Part shown: in pieces, positions 1 through 4,630 of the stretch
How the letters are laid out: each line of letters starts with the position of its first letter
How positions within the stretch are numbered: the stretch's first letter is position 1
Source: an uncultured Erysipelotrichaceae bacterium
Lineage (GTDB): Bacteria; Bacillota_I; Bacilli_A; RFN20; CAG-826
Assembly: GCA_902791085.1 (NCBI GenBank)
Contig: CADAUN010000081.1
Span: 1-6,705, forward strand
Length of the DNA stretch: 6,705 bases
Direction: 5' to 3'
Translations under genes and position numbers: made by a program
The notes under the pieces: model-generated
Seen by the model: only the letters and a program-made list of their open reading frames with translations
What the model was told of the DNA's origin: nothing
Databases searched by the model: none

Positions 1-438
1 CATGACGAGATTGGCTTCTTCTTGGGCTTCTTCGACCACACGATCATCAAAAGAACGGAAAGAATATTCATATTGCTCGAATAAGAATTTGCCTAACTTC
101 TCTTCTAAAAAAGGGCGATAAGGAGAAGAGAGCATGGCTTTGGCAAAATTTTGCTCTTCAACTTGAAAGAGCGGCAAATCGCGATTTAAGGAATCCATTC
201 CTTTTTGATAAGTCGGATTTTGCGTTTCTAAGCTAAACAACACTTGAACGTGGGTGACATCGTCTTGAATCTGATCGGATAAATCCGCCATCTTTTGATA
301 AACGGATAGGGCTTCTTCTCCGCTTTTCGCCGTTTTTAAGGCTTTGACTAAGGTTTCAAATTCCCCTTTCATTTCTTCATAAACGGGAACATGGTATGGC
401 CAGTTTTCAAATACATCAATTGCTTCGTCTTTTAACAT
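1..438 (-). CDS. M3-family oligoendopeptidase, N-terminal part (runs off the left edge)
   Basis: This is the first 146 codons of a gene that continues beyond position 1. The protein starts MLKDEAIDVFENWPYHVP and has the helical N-terminal lobe seen in M3-family (PepF-like) oligoendopeptidases: an early W-P-Y-H-x-P segment, a long amphipathic helix rich in Glu and Lys, then a stretch with SPYRPFLEEKLG and an F-E-Q-Y motif near residues 116-128. These cytosolic zinc peptidases cut short peptides. The catalytic HEXXH motif lies much further along in full-length members (about 560 residues), so it is not in the window and activity cannot be judged. An ATG two codons upstream (444) is possible, but an AGAGGA site six bases before the ATG at 438 favours the start given. 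It is divergent from nfu. The family call rests on remembered similarity of the N-terminal region only. Confidence 0.8.
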   Translation of the reverse strand, partial: MLKDEAIDVFENWPYHVPVYEEMKGEFETLVKALKTAKSGEEALSVYQKMADLSDQIQDDVTHVQVLFSLETQNPTYQKGMDSLNRDLPLFQVEEQNFAKAMLSSPYRPFLEEKLGKFLFEQYEYSFRSFDDRVVEEAQEEANLVM

Positions 439-444
439 TTGCAT

Positions 445-450
445 TCCTCT
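445..450 (-). promoter_or_regulatory. Ribosome binding site AGAGGA for the oligoendopeptidase
   Basis: AGAGGA read on the minus strand sits six bases before the ATG at 438. It directly abuts the ATG at 444, so it selects 438 as the start. Confidence 0.6.
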
Positions 451-463
451 TTTCTACCCTGTT

Positions 464-469
464 ATTATC
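464..469 (-). promoter_or_regulatory. Candidate -10 element (GATAAT) for the oligoendopeptidase gene
   Basis: GATAAT on the minus strand matches five of six bases of the TATAAT consensus. It would place the transcript start near 457, giving a short leader that carries the AGAGGA ribosome binding site. I see no good -35 match upstream, so this is a weak call. The complementary strand at the same place reads TATTAT (463-468), which could serve nfu, so the site may be bidirectional. Confidence 0.3.
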
Positions 470-476
470 ACTTTTC

Positions 477-505
477 TTGCGGAAAAAGGGAAATCTCACT
501 AGAAT
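477..505 (+). promoter_or_regulatory. Candidate nfu promoter, TTGCGG-17-TAGAAT
   Basis: TTGCGG (477-482) is followed after 17 bases by TAGAAT (500-505), which matches five of six consensus -10 bases. The -35 match is only partial. If used, transcription would begin around 512, downstream of the ATG at 504 and only a few bases before the in-frame ATG at 516. A competing -10, TATTAT at 463-468, would leave both ATGs in the transcript. Confidence 0.35.
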
Positions 506-839
506 GTTTCGCGTTATGGATGATCAGGCAATTGAAAAACAAATTGAAACCGTGCTCGACAAAGTGCGGCCTTTCTTGCAACGCGAAGGCGGCGACATTG
601 AATATATTGGATTTAAAGATGGCATCGTTTACGTTCGCATGGTTGGCGCCTGCCAAGGTTGTCTTTATGTGGATGCCGATATTTCGGAAGGCGTTGAAAT
701 CATTTTGATGGAAGAAGTTCCCGGCGTGATTAAAGTGGATGCTTCAATGGATGTTCCTTCAGACATCATGAACGCTTATTTGGAACGCAAAGAAAAAGAA
801 TTAAAAGAGAAAGAAGCATCTTCTTCTGTAGCAAAATAA
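504..839 (+). CDS. Nfu-type (NifU C-terminal domain) iron-sulfur cluster scaffold/carrier protein
   Basis: The product is 111 residues and consists mainly of one NifU C-terminal domain. Visible hallmarks are RPFLQREGGDIEYIGF (residues 22-37), the cluster-binding C-x-x-C at Cys50 and Cys53 within GACQGC, and EEVPGV (70-75). Proteins of this family hold or deliver Fe-S clusters in the cytosol, with the two cysteines shared across a dimer. The tail (about 94-111) is a charged Lys/Glu helix ending in a Ser-rich stretch, which is not part of the core domain. The length fits a stand-alone Nfu. The start is uncertain. ATG 504 has only AAGGG about 13 bases upstream. ATG 516 would give MDDQAIEKQIE, a natural N terminus for the family (107 residues), but has no Shine-Dalgarno site. 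The frame is open further left to 396, but that would run into the divergent peptidase gene and encode a hydrophobic stretch unlike Nfu. No other Fe-S assembly genes are in the window. Confidence 0.9.
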   Translation: MFRVMDDQAIEKQIETVLDKVRPFLQREGGDIEYIGFKDGIVYVRMVGACQGCLYVDADISEGVEIILMEEVPGVIKVDASMDVPSDIMNAYLERKEKELKEKEASSSVAK

Positions 840-855
840 TCGCTCGCGCAGATTC

Positions 856-886
856 GCCCCGTCGTCATATGGCGGGGCTTATTTTT
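856..886 (+). terminator. Intrinsic terminator of nfu
   Basis: GCCCCGTC (856-863) pairs with GGCGGGGC (871-878), an eight-base-pair stem with one G-T wobble around a seven-base loop, followed by TTATTTTT. It lies 16 bases past the nfu stop. Read from the opposite strand, the hairpin is followed by GAATCTGCGC, not a U-run, so it would not obviously stop transcripts from the convergent minus-strand operon. Confidence 0.85.
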
Positions 887-889
887 ACC

Positions 890-2500
890 TTAGGCAAGAG
901 AGATTTCCATTTTCCCTTCTGAAGCCAAATCATTCCCCTTTAAGGCAATATCTAATCCAGAAACGCCGCTGCTAGACAAGGTAGGAATCGCTTTCGAAAT
1001 ATCGATGGTAATTTCTCCCGTTTCGGCATTCATCGTCAGCCAGGAAATGTTTTTGCTTGCTAAAGCGGTGCTAATCAAGGCAAAAATATTTTTAGCGACT
1101 GCTTCTTCTGTCTTTTGCTTTCCGGTATAAACATTTTCCGTATCTAAAACAAGGCCATAAGGAAGTGCGGCAGATTTTTCATCATTAACAACGCTGTCAA
1201 CGATGAAATAGCATTCGTATCCAGCCACATCAATCCCAAGGTTAATGACCATACGGCGGTCGAAGATGTTGATATAAGTTGCATTCACCCCAATCCAGGC
1301 AGTTTTCCAACTCTCATCTTCTTGTTGGGCGGGAAGAAGCACTCCATAGCCAAGCAATCCAGAAGATTGGAGAATGGCAGAAAGATCGTTTTCCGATAAA
1401 ACGAATGCGTTTCCTCCTAACAAAGACGCCAAAGAAGAACTAAGGTTTGTGGCTAAGTCATAAGAAGAAGCGTAAGAATGACCGCTTTCACTCTTAGGAT
1501 CGGCAATCCCAATCGAAGAAAGATCTAATGTATCGACATAATCTTTGGCTTCATCGGAGAGATTGTTATATCCCACGCCTAAGAGCTGATAGACATAACT
1601 GGCATGCGAGAGATTGTCATCCAACACTTGATTCGCAAACAAAGGGTTCATTTTCTTCGCGTCGGCGATGAAATTCGGCTCCGCTGCAGCTGTTTCTTTT
1701 TCGGGGGATACCAAATCCTCGTTGGTATGAGCGTTTTCTAAAGACAAAGCGAAGCCAAGCGCATCTTCTTGCGTAGACAAATGAATATTGTCTTGTTGAA
1801 GCACGGCTTGAAGAAGTGAGGCATAACGAGAATCTTGGGATTCAGATGTGGCAAACCATTGCTCAATGTCTTCTTCCATGGCCGCCTTCGGATAGGTCGC
1901 CGTCAAAGTGCTGGCATCAAAAGTGATTTGAAAACCAGTATCGGCAAGCGTTGCATCAATCGCGCTTTGTGGCAAATATTTTTGTAATGCTTGCTTGGCA
2001 AAGCCACTTAAGAAAGAAGCGGAACCCAAACGTAATTGGTCCACTTGGAAGGAAAAAGCGTCATCCGTTTCTTTTAATTTCGCCGTGCCATGAATTTTGG
2101 TTTTAAAGTCTAGCACTTGAGTATTGAGATAAAAATTCAAAGAAATATCCGATCCTTGAAAATCCACCAAGGCGCCACGAACATAGCCTTTCGCTTGTTC
2201 GTCAAGTTCCTTTTCACGAAGATTAGCCAAAAGTTGATTGGCTTCGTCTTGATGGACGGAGAAATCTAACTGTCCTGTTGTCTTTGTCGTAGCGAAAGCA
2301 TCGACGGCTTTTCGTTTCACCAACGTGGTGAAATCTGTTTCTGGCTTCGCGTCAGGAAAAGTGGGAGCGGAATCGTCATAAAAGAAATAATAAAAACCGC
2401 CCACGGCAACGCCAAGAACAAGAGCAATAACAAGCAAAGTAATCCACCATCCGTGATGGTGTTTCTTTTTGGGGGTTTCTGGGCGCGCTTCGCTAGACAT
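890..2500 (-). CDS. Membrane-anchored protein with two YpmS-like (DUF2140-like) halves, function unknown
   Basis: This 536-residue protein has a short basic N terminus (KKKHHHG, 11-17), one transmembrane helix (about 18-40), and a long, mostly beta-rich region predicted outside the cell. No lipobox cysteine is present, so the helix should act as an uncleaved anchor with the N terminus inside. The first half (about 78-205) resembles the YpmS/DUF2140 layout: an acidic helix (DEANQLL), paired strands (SLNFYLNTQVLDFKTKIHG), QLRLGSASFL, a helix with QKYLP, then a final strand after QITFDAS. The second half (about 365-505) repeats this order: LSENDLSAIL, then NIFDRRMVINLGIDVAG, a helix at 465-481, then AETGEITIDISKAI. 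The linker (about 210-360) is Glu/Ser-rich and probably partly helical. An AGGAGA site lies seven bases before the ATG. It is the last gene of a minus-strand unit, 20 bases after the nucleotidase, and converges with nfu. The family link is from recalled pattern, and no biochemical role is known to me. Confidence 0.85.
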   Translation of the reverse strand: MSSEARPETPKKKHHHGWWITLLVIALVLGVAVGGFYYFFYDDSAPTFPDAKPETDFTTLVKRKAVDAFATTKTTGQLDFSVHQDEANQLLANLREKELDEQAKGYVRGALVDFQGSDISLNFYLNTQVLDFKTKIHGTAKLKETDDAFSFQVDQLRLGSASFLSGFAKQALQKYLPQSAIDATLADTGFQITFDASTLTATYPKAAMEEDIEQWFATSESQDSRYASLLQAVLQQDNIHLSTQEDALGFALSLENAHTNEDLVSPEKETAAAEPNFIADAKKMNPLFANQVLDDNLSHASYVYQLLGVGYNNLSDEAKDYVDTLDLSSIGIADPKSESGHSYASSYDLATNLSSSLASLLGGNAFVLSENDLSAILQSSGLLGYGVLLPAQQEDESWKTAWIGVNATYINIFDRRMVINLGIDVAGYECYFIVDSVVNDEKSAALPYGLVLDTENVYTGKQKTEEAVAKNIFALISTALASKNISWLTMNAETGEITIDISKAIPTLSSSGVSGLDIALKGNDLASEGKMEISLA

Positions 2501-2507
2501 AAAGAGA

Positions 2508-2513
2508 TCTCCT
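2508..2513 (-). promoter_or_regulatory. Ribosome binding site AGGAGA for the YpmS-like protein
   Basis: AGGAGA on the minus strand is seven bases before the ATG at 2500. It lies inside the 20-base gap after the nucleotidase stop, so translation starts independently within a shared transcript. Confidence 0.7.
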
Positions 2514-2520
2514 ATTTTAT

Positions 2521-3306
2521 TTACAGGGCAAGATTTTCGATACGATTCAGCAAAACATATCCTTGTCGATTATAGACATCTTCCCGGTTGTATTTTAATT
2601 TTACCTGATTTGGGGGAACAATCATAATCCCACCTGCTTCGCTTAAAATTAAATCGCCGGCAGCCACATCCCATTCTTTGGTGCCTGCGCTAAAACGATA
2701 GAACACTTCCGCTTGTCCTTCGGCGATGGCACAAAATTTCTGAGCGGCGCCTAACGGAGTGATTGAAGCATAGAGCTCAGGATGTTTTTCGTAAGTTTCT
2801 TTTTCTTTTCCGTTAAAGAAAGAAATGGAACGTAAGGCGCGAAGATTTTTCCCAATTCGATCCGAGACATGGATGGAAACAGGTTCTTCGCCCCGTTTTT
2901 GTTTCCAGGCACCTTGCCCTTTAATGGCAAAAAACATCGTGTCTAACATGGGGATATTAATCAAACCCACTACCACTTCATGATTACGAACTAAAGCGAT
3001 GTTGGTGGTGAATTGGCCGTTACGGGAGACAAATTCTTTTGTTCCGTCAACCGGATCGACCACGAAGACATATTCTTTGGAAAGCCGTTCTTTTGTATCC
3101 TTGCTTTCTTCCGTTAAAAAAGCATAGTCTGGGAATGCTTCCCCTAAGGTGTCTCGAATGATTTTGTCAGCCCCTTTGTCGGCTGATGTCACAGGAGAGT
3201 CATCCGATTTGATTTCGACTTGGAAATCTGTGTGATACACCGAAAGAATCCAAGTTTGGGCCTTGGATGCAGCCTCTTTCATTTTTTCTAATTCTTTTTC
3301 GTACAT
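2521..3306 (-). CDS. cysQ: 3'(2'),5'-bisphosphate nucleotidase, CysQ-like, of the inositol monophosphatase superfamily
   Basis: The 261-residue product carries the full set of superfamily metal-binding motifs: SPVTSAD (37-43, Asp43), L-T-E-E-S (64-68, Glu66/Glu67), DPVDGT (84-89, Asp84 and Asp87) and EWDVAAGD (211-218, Asp213). DPVDGTKEF followed by RNGQFTTNIALV is the signature that separates CysQ-type enzymes from true inositol monophosphatases. CysQ removes the 3' phosphate from pAp, giving AMP, in a Mg-dependent, Li-sensitive reaction. pAp arises from sulfate assimilation and from charging acyl carrier protein with CoA. Length is normal for the family. The start at 3306 is chosen because AGAGGA lies seven bases upstream; the frame extends back to a TTG at 3330 with no comparable site. 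The gene overlaps the HAD phosphatase gene by 19 bases, implying co-translation. No sulfur assimilation genes are in view, so pAp from ACP maturation or RNA turnover is the likelier substrate. Exact substrate is inferred. Confidence 0.88.
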   Translation of the reverse strand: MYEKELEKMKEAASKAQTWILSVYHTDFQVEIKSDDSPVTSADKGADKIIRDTLGEAFPDYAFLTEESKDTKERLSKEYVFVVDPVDGTKEFVSRNGQFTTNIALVRNHEVVVGLINIPMLDTMFFAIKGQGAWKQKRGEEPVSIHVSDRIGKNLRALRSISFFNGKEKETYEKHPELYASITPLGAAQKFCAIAEGQAEVFYRFSAGTKEWDVAAGDLILSEAGGIMIVPPNQVKLKYNREDVYNRQGYVLLNRIENLAL

Positions 3307-4106
3307 GTGTCTTTCCTCTCTTTGACCCAATGTCTAATCGCGTAAGCAACGCCATCGTGTTGCACGTCTAAGGTAACGAATTTAGCTACCGCTTTAGCCT
3401 CAGGAATGGCATTCCCCATCGCGATTCCTTGATAGGAACGAAGCATTTCTACATCGTTTCCTTCGTCGCCAAAGGTATAAACCTTTGCGGCAGGAATGTT
3501 TAGTGCTCTACGTAACCATTCTACTCCACTTGCTTTATCTACGCCTTTATGAAGGACCTCAACAAAACAGGGATTGGAACGAACCAAATGATATTTTGAT
3601 TTTTCTTCTTTGGTCGGGGTAAAGTCTTTCATCAATGTTTTGGGCCCCGCCACCATGATTTTCAAAATGGGGTCAGAAGGCAAGAAGGAATGTTGTTTTA
3701 ACGTCACGACGGGGATGTGATTCAGGCGCGTTTCTAAATCCGTCCAGGGATTTTCTTCTTCCGTTAAGACTTTGCCATCCAAAGAATAAGCATAAATGGC
3801 ACCACCTTCCTTTAATAGGGAAAGATGGGCTTCCCGAAATTCATAAAAATCAGAAAGCGGAAGGCCACTAGAAAAAAGCAAATGACCGGCTTCGTCATAG
3901 ACTGCCGCACCATTGGCCCCGATGGCATAACGAGGACCGCGAAACTGATTTAAGTATTGGGCAATACCATGGCTTTCTCTCCCAGAAGCAATGGCCATAA
4001 CGTCGCCCTCATCCAAGCAAGATTGGATGGCTTCTCGATTTGGTTTAGAGATATTTCCTCCCTGGTAGACCAGTGTTGCATCCACGTCAAAAACCAAAAG
4101 ATTCAT
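3288..4106 (-). CDS. Cof-type HAD-IIB family phosphatase
   Basis: The 272-residue product shows all four HAD motifs. Motif I is DVDATL (7-12), with nucleophile Asp7 and acid/base Asp9. Motif II is ASGR (40-43, Ser41). Motif III is the lysine in KGVDKASG (187-194, probably Lys191). Motif IV is GDEGND (213-218, Asp214 and Asp218). The segment between motifs II and III (about 85-185) is the C2B-type cap of Cof proteins; GANGA (63-67) and GNAIPEAK (231-238) are further family signatures. Relatives dephosphorylate sugar phosphates, flavin mononucleotide or pyridoxal phosphate, so substrate cannot be told from sequence. Motif I has Ala in place of the usual Gly (DxDGT). The start at 4106 puts motif I at its normal distance from the N terminus. 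The frame continues upstream to 4163, but this would read through the rpoE terminator. There is no Shine-Dalgarno site before 4106; a -10-like CATAAT ends seven bases upstream. It is the first gene of the unit with the nucleotidase and YpmS-like genes. Confidence 0.9.
   Translation of the reverse strand: MNLLVFDVDATLVYQGGNISKPNREAIQSCLDEGDVMAIASGRESHGIAQYLNQFRGPRYAIGANGAAVYDEAGHLLFSSGLPLSDFYEFREAHLSLLKEGGAIYAYSLDGKVLTEEENPWTDLETRLNHIPVVTLKQHSFLPSDPILKIMVAGPKTLMKDFTPTKEEKSKYHLVRSNPCFVEVLHKGVDKASGVEWLRRALNIPAAKVYTFGDEGNDVEMLRSYQGIAMGNAIPEAKAVAKFVTLDVQHDGVAYAIRHWVKERKDTCTKKN
3314..3319 (-). promoter_or_regulatory. Ribosome binding site AGAGGA for the nucleotidase
   Basis: AGAGGA on the minus strand is seven bases before the ATG at 3306 and lies within the 3' coding part of the HAD phosphatase gene. 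It decides between this ATG and the TTG at 3330. Confidence 0.65.
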
Positions 4107-4113
4107 AGGGTAA

Positions 4114-4119
4114 ATTATG
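4114..4119 (-). promoter_or_regulatory. Candidate -10 element (CATAAT) for the HAD phosphatase operon
   Basis: CATAAT on the minus strand matches five of six consensus bases and ends seven bases before the ATG at 4106, which would put the transcript start at or next to the start codon. The -35 position 17 bases further up reads TTTTCT, a poor match that falls in the U-tract and stem of the rpoE terminator. The preceding terminator makes a fresh promoter here likely, although this exact site is a guess. Confidence 0.4.
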
Positions 4120-4130
4120 CGGCTATTAGG

Positions 4131-4160
4131 AAAAAAAGAAAAGAAGCCAAAGGCTTCTTT
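4131..4160 (-). terminator. Intrinsic terminator of the ispF-argS-rpoE unit
   Basis: Read on the minus strand, AAAGAAGCC (4160-4152) pairs perfectly with GGCTTCTTT (4148-4140), a nine-base-pair stem with a three-base loop, followed by TCTTTTTTT (4139-4131). It lies 21 bases after the rpoE stop and upstream of the HAD phosphatase start, so it separates the two minus-strand units, although some read-through is possible. Confidence 0.88.
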
Positions 4161-4181
4161 CAAAGAGATGCAAAATCGCGA

Positions 4182-4607
4182 TTATTTATCGAGAAGGCTC
4201 TTGACGTCTTCGGTTGCGAATTTTTCGTCGTCAACCCCATCCGCATCGTCGCCTTTATCGTCCTCATCCATCGATTTTCCTTCGACTTCAGCGTCATAAG
4301 CTTTCTCTTCCTGCTTGTCTTCTTCATCGCTGTCTTCGTCACTATTGACTTCGCTATAGACATCGTTGACGTCGATATGGCTACGCGCATAGGTATGATT
4401 TTCACGTAAATCCCAATTGTTGTCGCCAAGATTTAAGAAGCGGCCATCCATGGTCAATTCCGTATAGAACTGTCCGATATGAGACATTTTTTCTTCTTCG
4501 CTCATACCTAAGTTTTGTGTCACCAATTGATAGAGTTCGGTGAAAGAATAAATTTTGCCGCTGGAGCGAATGATTTCGTACGCTTCATCAATCATGCTGT
4601 TTTTCAT
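4182..4607 (-). CDS. rpoE: DNA-directed RNA polymerase delta subunit
   Basis: The 141-residue protein has the standard two-part delta architecture. A folded N-terminal HARE-HTH domain (about 3-75) shows SFTELYQLV, IGQFYTELTMDGRFLNLGDNNWDLRE and related family residues. An acidic, probably disordered tail follows (about 83-139), with nearly half its residues Asp or Glu. Delta binds core RNA polymerase in Bacillota. It lowers nonspecific nucleic acid binding, speeds recycling, and makes promoters more sensitive to initiating nucleotide levels. Its length is a little under that of the Bacillus subtilis protein (about 173 residues), mainly because the tail is shorter. The ATG at 4607 has AGAGGA seven bases upstream; the in-frame Met5 at 4595 has none as well placed. 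It sits 23 bases downstream of argS, probably in one transcript, with a strong terminator after it. This delta rpoE should not be confused with the Gram-negative sigma-E gene of the same name. Confidence 0.96.
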   Translation of the reverse strand: MKNSMIDEAYEIIRSSGKIYSFTELYQLVTQNLGMSEEEKMSHIGQFYTELTMDGRFLNLGDNNWDLRENHTYARSHIDVNDVYSEVNSDEDSDEEDKQEEKAYDAEVEGKSMDEDDKGDDADGVDDEKFATEDVKSLLDK

Positions 4608-4614
4608 TAGGAGT

Positions 4615-4620
4615 TCCTCT
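4615..4620 (-). promoter_or_regulatory. Ribosome binding site AGAGGA for rpoE
   Basis: AGAGGA on the minus strand is seven bases before the ATG at 4607, in the short gap behind argS. It fixes the start at 4607 over Met5. Confidence 0.65.
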
Positions 4621-4630
4621 TTTCTGTTTT

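Noticed and set aside
396..503. Upstream extension of nfu giving a hydrophobic N terminus that looks like a signal peptide or membrane segment
   Set aside because: It lies over the coding start and promoter region of the divergent oligoendopeptidase gene, has no ribosome binding site, and is not found in Nfu proteins. The hydrophobicity comes from T-rich intergenic DNA.
840..889. Possible bidirectional terminator between the convergent nfu and YpmS-like genes
   Set aside because: The hairpin is good, but the minus-strand side is followed by GAATCTGCGC and not a U-run, so only the plus-strand function is supported.
4262..4350. Low-complexity TCTTC/GTC-rich stretch that could be taken for a DNA repeat
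   Set aside because: It is simply the Asp/Glu codons of the delta acidic tail; no fixed repeat unit recurs.
3957..4409. 150-codon open frame on the plus strand
   Set aside because: It is antisense to both the HAD phosphatase and rpoE and crosses the rpoE terminator. It has no ribosome binding site, and its hydrophobic C-terminal half is the reverse complement of Asp/Glu codons in the delta tail.
4160..4429. Lys/Met-rich 89-codon minus-strand open frame
   Set aside because: It is the rpoE tail read in another frame, with Lys, Arg, Met and Thr codons produced by the GAT/GAA-rich sequence.
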